Below are positions 1 to 7,766 of a stretch of 34,697 nt of DNA, in pieces (the first letter of the stretch is position 1; every line of letters starts with the position of its first letter). The notes below the pieces were generated by a model. The model did no database searches. It was not told the DNA's origin and saw nothing but the letters and a program-made list of their open reading frames with translations. The position numbers and the translations under genes were made by a program. Source of the stretch: Methanobacteriota archaeon (GTDB lineage: Archaea > Thermoplasmatota > Poseidoniia > Poseidoniales > Thalassarchaeaceae); assembly GCA_004195715.1 (NCBI GenBank), contig PSPX01000027.1, forward strand, positions 1 to 34,697, read 5' to 3'.

Positions 1-2114
1 CTCAATTCGAGGACGGCGAGATGCCGCTGGGACGAAGCCTCGAGCAGGCATACGGGGTAATCAACACTCGAATCATCGCCACCAGTGCTGATAACCTGAT
101 GGGAGTCTTCGGCACCGGTCTGGACAGCAGTTCTCAGCCGATAGTCAACTTCGACTGGCCTGACAGGGAGATCATCTGGACCACCTCCGACTGCTTAGAT
201 TCCTCTTCCACAGAGGATAGGTGGGACCTCTGCATGTGGTCCGAGAACCTCTACAAGATGACCATCGAGTTAGAGCCCGGCCAGTCGAATGAGGTCACCC
301 TAGAGCCCGGTGATTCCAGTAATGTGGAGATGATACTCCACGGGATTAGGGTACCTGGCGACAGCGACATCGTGATTGCAGATTCATATGGCGCACCCGC
401 TGGCTGGTTCGCCGAGGTGGGTTTCTCGAATTCCTATCAGTCCACCACGACCCTGATTGTGGGCTCCACGAGCGACCTCAATCTGTTCCTGCGGGCTCCG
501 AACCTTCAGGAGATCAATGAGGACCAGACTTTCCACCTCACGGTGACCGTGACCTCGTCGACCAAGATCGAGGCCACTACCAGCATGACCTTCCTAGTCA
601 ACCTCGTCAATGAGGCCGACTGGGACGATGATGACGGAGACGGCGTCGCCGATTACGCCGACGACTGCCAGTTCGGCGACACGAGTTGGAACTCAGACGT
701 CGACACCGACCACGACGGTGACGGCTGCAGGGACTCCACCGAGGATCTGAACGACGACAACGATGCCTATCCCGACGAGTACGACTCTTGCCCATCCGGC
801 TACATGGGTGAGCACGTCGATTTAGACGGCGACGGCTGCGACGACCTCCATGAGGATCCAGACAACGACGGCGACGGCGTCGAGAATCACCTCGACCTGT
901 GCCCCAATGGGGCGCAGTACTGGGGCGGCTTCGCTGAGGATCACGACGGCGACGGCTGCCGAGACGCCGACGAGGACGACAACGACGACAACGATCCATA
1001 CCCCGACACGGAGGACGCTTGCCCGGAGGGAGTGGTGGGGTGGACCAGCACCCTGTTCGACCACGATTCCGACGGTTGCCACGACCTCCAGGAGGATGAT
1101 GATGACGATAATGACCAGATTACCGACATTGACGACCTGTGCCCGGTTGGTATGACGATATGGTTCTCCGAGCCAGCCAGTGACTACGACTCGGACGGCT
1201 GCCACGACGTTGCAGAGGACATGGATATCGACAACGACGGCGTGCTCGATGAGGCAGACCAGTGTCCTCGGGGTATGTTGGGATGGATATCCACACCGCT
1301 CAACGACTGGGATTCGGACGGCTGCCACGACGATTTCGAGGACAATGACGACGACGGTGATGGCCTGTCCGATTGGTCTGACGATTGCATCCGCAGCTCG
1401 ACATCACCTCAATCACATATTGATGCCGACGGCGACGGCTGTGACGACAACACCGAGGACAACGACCTCGATAATGACGGCATCGTGTCGGCCTACGACA
1501 ACTGCGAGAACGACCCTTCCTCTGATTGGGTCTCCACACTCGCAACCGACTACGACTCGGACGGCTGCGAGGACTCAGTAGACTACGACGACGACGGTGA
1601 CGGCGTCCCCGACGACGTGGACCAGTGCCCGACCAGCATTTTAGTCAATTCCGACTACGACCGAGACGGCTGCGACGACGAGACTGAGGATTGGGACGAC
1701 GACGGCGATGGAGTTCCTGACACTAGCGACAGCTGCCCATTGGGCTTAATCAACTGGGACTCCTCATCCGCCAGCGACATCGACGGCGATGGATGCATGG
1801 ACTCACTCGAAGACGACCACGTCTCCGGCAGGATACTGCACACTATGCGCAGCAACGCCTTCATGATACTAATCATCAGCAGCGTGACGGTCCTGATGCT
1901 CGCAGGAATGATGCTATCCGTGCAGCGCGGACGAGGCAGACCCGGGTTCACAGACCAGACATGGGCTGTCGACGATGCGATGCGATCTGAGGCCCCTCAA
2001 GACCCTCCCGCAGTCGAGAAGCAGGTCAGGGATCTCTCGGACCTAGGCTACTCTCCCGAGGTCGCCCAAGCAATCGTGGAAAACGAGGAAAGGGCACGTC
2101 GAAGGAGAAACTGA
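1..2114 (+). CDS. Membrane-anchored surface protein with Asp-rich thrombospondin type 3-like repeats (5' partial)
   Basis: The reading frame is open to the left edge, so the true start lies outside the window; the first internal Met is at 21. Numbered from that Met, residues 1-200 look like beta-rich extracellular sandwich domains. Residues about 200-605 are a long array of Asp-rich calcium-binding repeats of the DxDxDGxxD type, each with Cys-Pro or Gly-Cys spacing as in thrombospondin type 3 repeats. A single hydrophobic segment at about 613-634 is followed by a basic 63-residue tail, giving a C-terminal anchor with the repeats outside the cell. The tail ends in a short helix-forming segment (DLSDLGYSPEVAQAIVENEE) and an Arg cluster. 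Such large repeat proteins are frequent in marine planktonic archaea and are usually thought to act in adhesion or particle attachment; the exact function is unknown. The next gene is 71 bases downstream on the same strand. Confidence 0.85.
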   Translation, partial: QFEDGEMPLGRSLEQAYGVINTRIIATSADNLMGVFGTGLDSSSQPIVNFDWPDREIIWTTSDCLDSSSTEDRWDLCMWSENLYKMTIELEPGQSNEVTLEPGDSSNVEMILHGIRVPGDSDIVIADSYGAPAGWFAEVGFSNSYQSTTTLIVGSTSDLNLFLRAPNLQEINEDQTFHLTVTVTSSTKIEATTSMTFLVNLVNEADWDDDDGDGVADYADDCQFGDTSWNSDVDTDHDGDGCRDSTEDLNDDNDAYPDEYDSCPSGYMGEHVDLDGDGCDDLHEDPDNDGDGVENHLDLCPNGAQYWGGFAEDHDGDGCRDADEDDNDDNDPYPDTEDACPEGVVGWTSTLFDHDSDGCHDLQEDDDDDNDQITDIDDLCPVGMTIWFSEPASDYDSDGCHDVAEDMDIDNDGVLDEADQCPRGMLGWISTPLNDWDSDGCHDDFEDNDDDGDGLSDWSDDCIRSSTSPQSHIDADGDGCDDNTEDNDLDNDGIVSAYDNCENDPSSDWVSTLATDYDSDGCEDSVDYDDDGDGVPDDVDQCPTSILVNSDYDRDGCDDETEDWDDDGDGVPDTSDSCPLGLINWDSSSASDIDGDGCMDSLEDDHVSGRILHTMRSNAFMILIISSVTVLMLAGMMLSVQRGRGRPGFTDQTWAVDDAMRSEAPQDPPAVEKQVRDLSDLGYSPEVAQAIVENEERARRRRN

Positions 2115-2185
2115 CTACTATTGGAGCACCTATGAAGTATTTTCATAACCTCATCTAGTCGCTGGAGGACTGAGGGGGACCTAAA

Positions 2186-2830
2186 GTGAGGGCAGTTAGG
2201 GTCGAGTGCGCCATTCCCTCCATTGAGCACGATCCAAGAGCGCAGGCAGCCCTGCGGGCCGTGAGTTGGGATTACCGCGGAACTCTTGACCAGATTGACG
2301 GTAGGATGCGTGTGATGTGTGAGTGCATAACTGTGGATGGAGGGTGCCCAGCACCAGGATTCCGCATAGGCGGCATCACAGTCGTCGAGATCCTCGAAGA
2401 ATGGTCCACGGACTACCTGACCCATCATCTCGTCGTGCTGGACTTCGATTCTGACACGATTGGACGATTCTTCCACTCCAGAGATCTGACTTTGATGGCT
2501 GGCACTAACTTCACCTCTAGTGGCCTGATCGTTCAAGTAGCAGGCAGGCAGGCCTCAATGGTGTCATTCCTGAATGCGATTAGGGAAGCAATCCCTGTAG
2601 AGAGAGTCACGACAGCGAAGACCTCTGAGGGAATAATCCAGAAGGGCCCCACTTTGCAGCAGCATAGGATAATCAAGGTCGCTCACCGGCACGGTTGGTA
2701 CGAGGCCCCAAAGAGAATCTCAATCAGGGGCTTGGCCTCAAAATTGGGTCTGTCCAAGTCCACAGTGGCAGAGCAGTTAGTCAAGGCAGAGAGCGAGATT
2801 GTAGGCGGATTCCTGAAGAAGTCGCGATAA
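2186..2830 (+). CDS. HTH_10 (bacterio-opsin activator-like) transcriptional regulator
   Basis: This 214-residue protein has a C-terminal helix-turn-helix (about residues 175-214) containing GLASKLGLSKSTVAEQL, typical of the HTH_10 family of archaeal regulators related to bacterio-opsin activator. The N-terminal 150 residues resemble the small sensor-like region that precedes HTH_10 in these proteins; no ligand can be named. The start is a GTG with a G-rich Shine-Dalgarno stretch (GGGGGAC) seven bases upstream, and an AT-rich TATA-like element lies at about 2138-2147. The gene ends exactly where the convergent nreA stop codon begins. Targets cannot be deduced. Confidence 0.8.
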   Translation: MRAVRVECAIPSIEHDPRAQAALRAVSWDYRGTLDQIDGRMRVMCECITVDGGCPAPGFRIGGITVVEILEEWSTDYLTHHLVVLDFDSDTIGRFFHSRDLTLMAGTNFTSSGLIVQVAGRQASMVSFLNAIREAIPVERVTTAKTSEGIIQKGPTLQQHRIIKVAHRHGWYEAPKRISIRGLASKLGLSKSTVAEQLVKAESEIVGGFLKKSR

Positions 2831-4032
2831 TCAGGCGAATGAGTCCAATCTCGTCTGACGACTCCTCTTGACGAACCAGTTGTTACGCAAGTCGTCTGGG
2901 GCTGATACCCTAGGGGCGACGTAGTCGATAGCGTGTTTGAGAGAATCAAACTGCCTCGGAGTCAGCTTCATCGCCTCGCGAACGGTTTCTCTGATCAGCC
3001 AGACCCCTACTGGCGCCCAGTATTCAGGACCGATGTCCCGCCAGATGAGGCAGGCCCCCGAGCGCCGCATCGAATCCATGTGCTCGAGTACACCCAGTCT
3101 AGCCGAGTAGTGCGCGGCTTGAGATCCTCCCAATCTCCGAGCACCTTTCCTGTACCGGTCCAGACGCTGCCCCGAGTCCAGGCCTCTAGCATGTGGAAGG
3201 CCCACAGGCCAGGTGTGAGGATGATGTGGAACACGTTGTCGAGATAGGTGGCCTCGTAGACCAGCACTTTGTCGAGCGAGGGATGGTCCCTGACTCTGTC
3301 CCAAAGCCGCTTCCCAAGCATGTCGTCAGTAGCCGTGATGCCCCACCGCGTGGGAACCAGCTTCCTACTGCCTTCTCGGCCGAGAAGCCCCGAAGAGAGG
3401 AGGCGAGATATCTGAGCTTCTCCTATTGAGGCCTCAGTCAGCTCGCCCATCGCATCGGCAGCCAACAGGTCATCCTCGTTGGCAATCGAATCGACCTTCC
3501 TCGGGATGCTGGCATGACCGACGACCTCGGCTCGTAGTACCTCGCCTGAGGGGCCGAGGGGAGTGCTCATACTGTCGAAAGTGGGATTTCTCCCTACCAT
3601 AATCGGCCTAGCGAAGTCGAGTTCCACGTCCACACTCTTCTCAGCCATCGCAATCTCCTGTGTGGTTTCCAGCATTGCTCCGGGCGAAGCGGTGCTACCG
3701 ATCGGCATCACACTACCCCCAGTGATGAGATTGGCGTGTCGGGCCGCAACCTCCTCTAGCGGTTTTCCGAACAGGTCGGCAGGGTCACCACTAGCCAGAG
3801 GCACGGCATCGGAATCTTCTGGGACCCAAGCAGCGCTAGGACCCGCCCTGACATCAGGGTAGCCATATCTGCCTACGAACAGCGACGGCGGGCTCGGCCC
3901 GACCAGCTCGCTGACCGAACCCGATTGCACCACAGGGAGCCTTCCCCGGATGTCAGCGAGCAGGGGGCATGGGGAGATGCCACACATACCCCGAGTACCC
4001 CGGCATTCGATGCACTCCGGAAACATCACCAT
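2831..4032 (-). CDS. nreA: NreA-type archaeal DNA repair protein, frameshifted near 3120-3135
   Basis: Two minus-strand reading frames together give one NreA-like protein (families formerly DUF650/DUF651). The first carries the N-terminal Cys cluster (C7, C10, C17, C22 from the start at 4032), the family signature SPPSLFVGRYGYPDV, then AMAEKSVDVELDF and WGITATDDMLGKRLWD. The second supplies the C-terminal half: HYSARLGVLEHM, RDIGPEYWAPVGVWLIRE and the final QTRLDSFA. That last peptide matches a PCNA-interacting PIP box, as known for haloarchaeal NreA. The frames change between about 3120 and 3135, where the sequence behaves as if one base (or a few codons plus one base) were missing. It is either an assembly or sequencing error or a recently broken gene; intact upstream and downstream motifs favour an error. 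An upstream in-frame ATG at 4089 would add 19 residues with no family support. The gene abuts the HTH_10 gene tail to tail. Confidence 0.82.
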
Positions 4033-4127
4033 GAAATCGCAATCGGATGCTCTTAGGCATACTGCTCTGCGAACGCAGGGAGGCGGCATTCAAAGGGACC
4101 ATTCCTCTCCGGCAGGCGGGGAGAGAG

Positions 4128-4559
4128 ATGACTCGGATTCCAGCGGTCATACTGCAGCATTTCATTGGTCTTTCGGACTACGAGCGCAAGCTGGCCTTAG
4201 ACAAGGCATCCAGAGAGCTCGGCATGAGCGTCGAGCAGATTGAGACCGAGATAGAGAACTTCCAGAGCGGCGGCTTCAATCAGGACCAACCCACCACCAC
4301 GTCTCCTGTTGAAGCGCCGCGCAAGGTGTCGATTTTCAATAGATCTAAGAAGCAGAAAGAGGGAGGCCCGGAGTTCGTAGACGACTCCCACAGATACCGA
4401 TTTCGATACGACCCCAGCGTGGCCGGAAAGGCCCGTCAGGACAAGGCGACCCAGGCCATCGCCTGTCCGCACTGCAAGGCCGCACTCGGAATCCCAGAGA
4501 AACGCCCAATCAGGGTCACATGCCCCGCGTGCATGATGGATTCGAGCTTCGAGGACTGA
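4128..4559 (+). CDS. Small conserved hypothetical protein with C-terminal zinc ribbon
   Basis: A 143-residue protein. The ATG at 4128 has a GGGGAG ribosome-binding motif just upstream, and the longer frame from 4047 has no such support. Residues 1-45 look helical (IPAVILQHFIGLSDYERKLAL), residues 50-85 are polar and probably disordered, and the C-terminus carries two CxxC knuckles (C113/C116 and C132/C135) forming a zinc ribbon. It is divergent from nreA and ends flush with the DUF373 stop codon. I do not recognise a named family. A nucleic-acid or protein-binding adaptor is possible but is only inference. Confidence 0.7.
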   Translation: MTRIPAVILQHFIGLSDYERKLALDKASRELGMSVEQIETEIENFQSGGFNQDQPTTTSPVEAPRKVSIFNRSKKQKEGGPEFVDDSHRYRFRYDPSVAGKARQDKATQAIACPHCKAALGIPEKRPIRVTCPACMMDSSFED

Positions 4560-5729
4560 TCAGACTCCCCAGAACCGGTTCTCTCCAGAAGCGCCCTCAT
4601 CTTCGGTCACTGACTGCACAGCCGTCCTCAATAGGTAGTACCCGATGATTGTGAACACAGGCATCCCCCAAGTGTCGGAGACGCTCTGATAGTCGAGGCT
4701 GAAGTCTGAACCCCCCATCTCAATGAGTACGACTACTAGTGCGGCCTTCGCGAAGAAGTAAACCACAGCCCCTAGACCCAGGAGTAGCACGCTGCGCCCA
4801 GTGAAACTGCCTTCTTTCCATCTTAGCACACCCAGAGAGAGTGCGAAGGAGAACGCAGAGACGACAATCCAAGTCAATGCCTCATTTATGGCAATGGCCC
4901 AGACGGCGATGTCTCTGTTCACCGCGTCTACGTTGAATTCACTGCCCAAAGAGGCCACATACCCGTCAATTTCGATGTTCGTGGCTGAGAAAACCTGGTA
5001 GGCGGTGAGGATGGATAGTAGCACTGAGACGATCGAAAGTCCCCAGAGAAGAGACGACCATATCCCTCCGGTGGCACTCTCCCGCATATCAATCATCAGA
5101 CGCTCCAACTGCTGTTCCCAACCGAGCCCCTTGGCGAACAGCCAGATGCCGATGAACAGGGGCATCGCGCCGATGAGAGCGCCTCCGCCTGGGATGATGA
5201 GGCCGAGCCCGATAATCATCAAGAAGATGGCGACAGGAACCAGCAGCTTGGCTCTCCACCGCGGGTCATCGATGGCCTTAGCAACATAGTAGTAGGTACT
5301 CTCGATGCCCTTGGACTGTCTCACAATCACCTTCTCAACGTGATCGACGCGCACCCTTGAGGTGATTATGGGAAGAGAAGCCTCATCATCCGCTCCGTCG
5401 GTGATTAGGACGGCGGAGTCTGGTTGGAACTCTTGGATGACCTCATCCAGTTGCATCGCGACAGCCCGATCGCTGCGCGGACCGACTCGGACATCGCCTG
5501 TAAGTAGGGCGATTTCTATCTCGTCGTCGCCCTGAGCGTTCTCAACTAACCTGTCGTGATGATGCAGGGCACCAAGGATGGCGTTGGTGTCCGATTCCTC
5601 AGGATCGGCTATGCCTAGACGCAGAGCAGCTGTCAGGGTGGCCTTGCGACCGATGACGGGACCTCTGATGCCAGCCTTAACTCCAAGGTCGTTGTCTCGG
5701 TCGACAGTCAGTACGAGAGTCCTCACCAT
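4560..5729 (-). CDS. DUF373 family archaeal membrane protein
   Basis: This 389-residue protein starts with the DUF373 signature: VLTVDRDNDLGVKAGI, GPVIGR, LGIADPEESDTNAI, LLTGD, then SDRAVAMQLDEVI and VLITDGADDE, followed by RQSKGIESTYYY. The soluble N-terminal domain covers about residues 1-150. Hydrophobic segments follow at about 162-198 (two), 224-248, 276-303, 311-337 and 355-371. The family is almost restricted to archaea and has no established function; the Asp-rich N-terminal motifs suggest a nucleotide- or metal-binding fold. It lies 43 bases downstream of the primase gene on the same strand, so co-transcription is plausible. Confidence 0.88.
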   Translation of the reverse strand: MVRTLVLTVDRDNDLGVKAGIRGPVIGRKATLTAALRLGIADPEESDTNAILGALHHHDRLVENAQGDDEIEIALLTGDVRVGPRSDRAVAMQLDEVIQEFQPDSAVLITDGADDEASLPIITSRVRVDHVEKVIVRQSKGIESTYYYVAKAIDDPRWRAKLLVPVAIFLMIIGLGLIIPGGGALIGAMPLFIGIWLFAKGLGWEQQLERLMIDMRESATGGIWSSLLWGLSIVSVLLSILTAYQVFSATNIEIDGYVASLGSEFNVDAVNRDIAVWAIAINEALTWIVVSAFSFALSLGVLRWKEGSFTGRSVLLLGLGAVVYFFAKAALVVVLIEMGGSDFSLDYQSVSDTWGMPVFTIIGYYLLRTAVQSVTEDEGASGENRFWGV

Positions 5730-5772
5730 GTCTACTCATCCGGTATGGGCTGCGATGTAATGCTGGCCCATA

Positions 5773-6945
5773 TCAAGAATTGGCCGACTCGACCTCTTCC
5801 TCGCCGACTTCAGGCTCTTCCGCGGCCTGCGAACTCTCGCGGTAGCGGCTGCGCTGCTTGGCTCTGATGTACTTCAGTGGATGGCTCAACCACTCTTGAT
5901 CGCAGAGCCTGTCGTCACCAGGCTGCACCGGGCATCTCGCAGCGGTTTTCAAGGCGGAGCAACCGTGCGGTGTGTAGTCGCGCTCGTAGATTTGGTTCAC
6001 TTGGTATGAGGTGGTGTCCGCACTGTAGTCAGGTGCGTTTGCAAAGAACGAGCATGTCTGTTCCTGCGACATCCCAACTGACTTCGAGAAGGCAGCTAGA
6101 AACACCCTCCCGGTATGGTTTACGTTTACTCCTTGGTTCAATTCAGAGACCGCCGACTCGAAGCACGGCGGCCAGTCATCTCTAACCGCAGCCGTCATCG
6201 GCATCTCTTCCTGTACGCGCTCTGAGAGTAGCCCGGTGATGCGCTCGACCGGATCGGCGAACAGAGCCGCGAACTCTTCGCTCATCCTGTCCATTCTGTC
6301 TGTGCAGGTCTGGTTCAGATGCTCTCTAATCCTCTCTTTCAGTAGCCTAGCAGTACGCTGCCTACTACTCTCTCCAACAGCTGCGTCCATGCAGACCCAT
6401 CCCTTGATGACTGGACGATTGGCCAGATGCCAGTATGCACCCGATATTCTCGGGCACAGTTCTATGAAGTCGGCCATAGGAATCCAGTAAACCACCTCGT
6501 TAGATCCCGAGCTCATCTCGCTTCTGATTCCTGACAGGTAGGAAGCAGCCAACAACTCAAAATTCTCCGAGTCCATTCCGAATAACTGGTCGGCCCTAGT
6601 CGCCTCACCTTCTATCCATCGGGCCAGCAGCCTCTCATTGAAGGAGGCGCAGACGACTAGCATAGCGTGTAGGAACGAAAGCACTTCGGTCATCCTACCT
6701 ATCTCTGTCGACATGTCGACAGTAGTTGCGATGTCAGCACCGTCCTTGTGCATCACACTGTCGAGCAGGCGTAGTCGCCCCCGGGTCCTAACGTCCTCCA
6801 ACCAAGGCTCGTCTATCAGGTCCTCAACCGAGATCCCATTCTTCTCAAGCACGCTGCGCATGTGCTCCCTGCCTTGAGGCAGGAAGGGATAGCGAGCTAG
6901 CAGGACCTCGTCCTCCACTGATGGCAGTGCAAGCGGCATCGGCAT
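5773..6945 (-). CDS. priL: DNA primase large subunit PriL
   Basis: The 390-residue protein matches the archaeal/eukaryotic primase large subunit, the non-catalytic partner of PriS that binds an Fe-S cluster and regulates primer synthesis. The N-terminal helical region has ARYPFLPQGRE. The C-terminal Fe-S domain is recognisable by PPCFESAVSEL, the histidine and arginine segment NHTGRVFLAAF, the DYSADTTSYQVNQIY block and the C-rich HGCSALKTAARC. Likely cluster ligands are C261, C329, C338 and C348, with C298 as another candidate. A TTG at 6951 and ATGs at 6945 and 6939 are possible starts. 6945 is preferred because a TATA-like TTGAATAAC lies about 26 bases upstream, suggesting a leaderless message. 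The short intergenic region is shared with the divergent mptE gene. PriS is not in the window. Confidence 0.9.
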   Translation of the reverse strand: MPMPLALPSVEDEVLLARYPFLPQGREHMRSVLEKNGISVEDLIDEPWLEDVRTRGRLRLLDSVMHKDGADIATTVDMSTEIGRMTEVLSFLHAMLVVCASFNERLLARWIEGEATRADQLFGMDSENFELLAASYLSGIRSEMSSGSNEVVYWIPMADFIELCPRISGAYWHLANRPVIKGWVCMDAAVGESSRQRTARLLKERIREHLNQTCTDRMDRMSEEFAALFADPVERITGLLSERVQEEMPMTAAVRDDWPPCFESAVSELNQGVNVNHTGRVFLAAFSKSVGMSQEQTCSFFANAPDYSADTTSYQVNQIYERDYTPHGCSALKTAARCPVQPGDDRLCDQEWLSHPLKYIRAKQRSRYRESSQAAEEPEVGEEEVESANS

Positions 6946-7010
6946 TGGCAAGCAGAGGGCCGCGAGGGTTATTCAACACTCACCGTGTCCTTCTACTGGA
7001 GCGAGGCTAG
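6946..7010. promoter_or_regulatory. Short divergent promoter region between priL and mptE
   Basis: Only 65 bases separate the two start codons. An AT-rich element at about 6968-6977 (GTTATTCAAC on the plus strand, GTTGAATAAC on the minus strand) is positioned to act as the TATA box for priL (about 26 bases to its ATG), and perhaps also for mptE, whose ATG has a GGAGCGAGG motif upstream. Placement is by eye. Confidence 0.4.
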
Positions 7011-7766
7011 ATGGACCGACCGACCGACCTGCTTCCAGTCGTCGACGAACTGCTTGCCATCCAGACGGAGGTCCGCGAGCACTTCGGATGGAAACTCGAT
7101 CCCGACTCCAACAGTGCTCTGTCCATGCTCGAAGCGGTCGAGGCGTCGGAGATAAATGACTGGACCCGGCCTCGCAGGGCCGCCACAGTGGCCGGTCTGA
7201 TTCGGCGGATGGTACTCAGGCCCACCGAAGTGGCAATCCTCGGTGCCGCTGTAGAGGCCGAAGAGGTTCTGAGAGTGCTGGAGCGGCCAATCCTGCTGGT
7301 CGCAGCCGACGGCTCCGCAGGCGTGCTCTCGACGCTGCCCGATTCGACGGCGGAGCGAGCCTGGTCGCGTCTGGCATGCGTCGTCAGCGATGGTGATGGT
7401 GGCCAAGGAATCATCGAGGCGGTCAAGCGGGGCATACCGGTCTTCCTGCACGCCCACGGCGACAACGTCGCTGAGTGGAAGTCACTACTGGAGATAGCTG
7501 CAGGGGCATCAACACCTTCGCCTCTGGTGTTGACTCACCAGACCCCGGCAGCGATTCCCGGTATGCACAATCCCGGAGGGTTCACCGACGGGGACCGGGC
7601 TGTGTGCGTGGTCCGATCTATGGGCGTGCCTAAGGAATCAATCACGATGCTGGGTACTAGGGCCGATGTCTTAGGCAGGTGGTCTGGAGTGACCGACGCT
7701 GAGACCAAGATGGAGAAACTTCAGTGGATGGACAAGGTCCTGCGGGCCCTAGAAATCGATTACTAA
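7011..7766 (+). CDS. mptE: Archaeal 6-hydroxymethyl-7,8-dihydropterin pyrophosphokinase (MptE)
   Basis: A 251-residue member of the DUF115/MptE family, which transfers pyrophosphate from ATP to 6-hydroxymethyl-dihydropterin in archaeal pterin biosynthesis. Diagnostic motifs are CVVSDGDGG (residues 123-131), the RGIPVFLHAHGDN block (140-152), THQT (175-178) and NPGGFTDGDRAVC (187-199), which carry the acidic and histidine residues of the active site. Length fits the family. The start ATG has a GGAG motif at a suitable distance. It is divergent from priL and convergent with the PolD gene, its TAA overlapping the polymerase stop by two bases. Confidence 0.88.
   Translation: MDRPTDLLPVVDELLAIQTEVREHFGWKLDPDSNSALSMLEAVEASEINDWTRPRRAATVAGLIRRMVLRPTEVAILGAAVEAEEVLRVLERPILLVAADGSAGVLSTLPDSTAERAWSRLACVVSDGDGGQGIIEAVKRGIPVFLHAHGDNVAEWKSLLEIAAGASTPSPLVLTHQTPAAIPGMHNPGGFTDGDRAVCVVRSMGVPKESITMLGTRADVLGRWSGVTDAETKMEKLQWMDKVLRALEIDY

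Noticed and set aside
607-1951. Several long open frames on both strands opposite and beside the Asp-rich repeats
   Set aside because: They are Arg- or Ser/Thr-rich shadows of the repeated GAC/GAT codons, have no domain character, and the plus-strand frame alone gives repeat-protein sequence and a membrane anchor.
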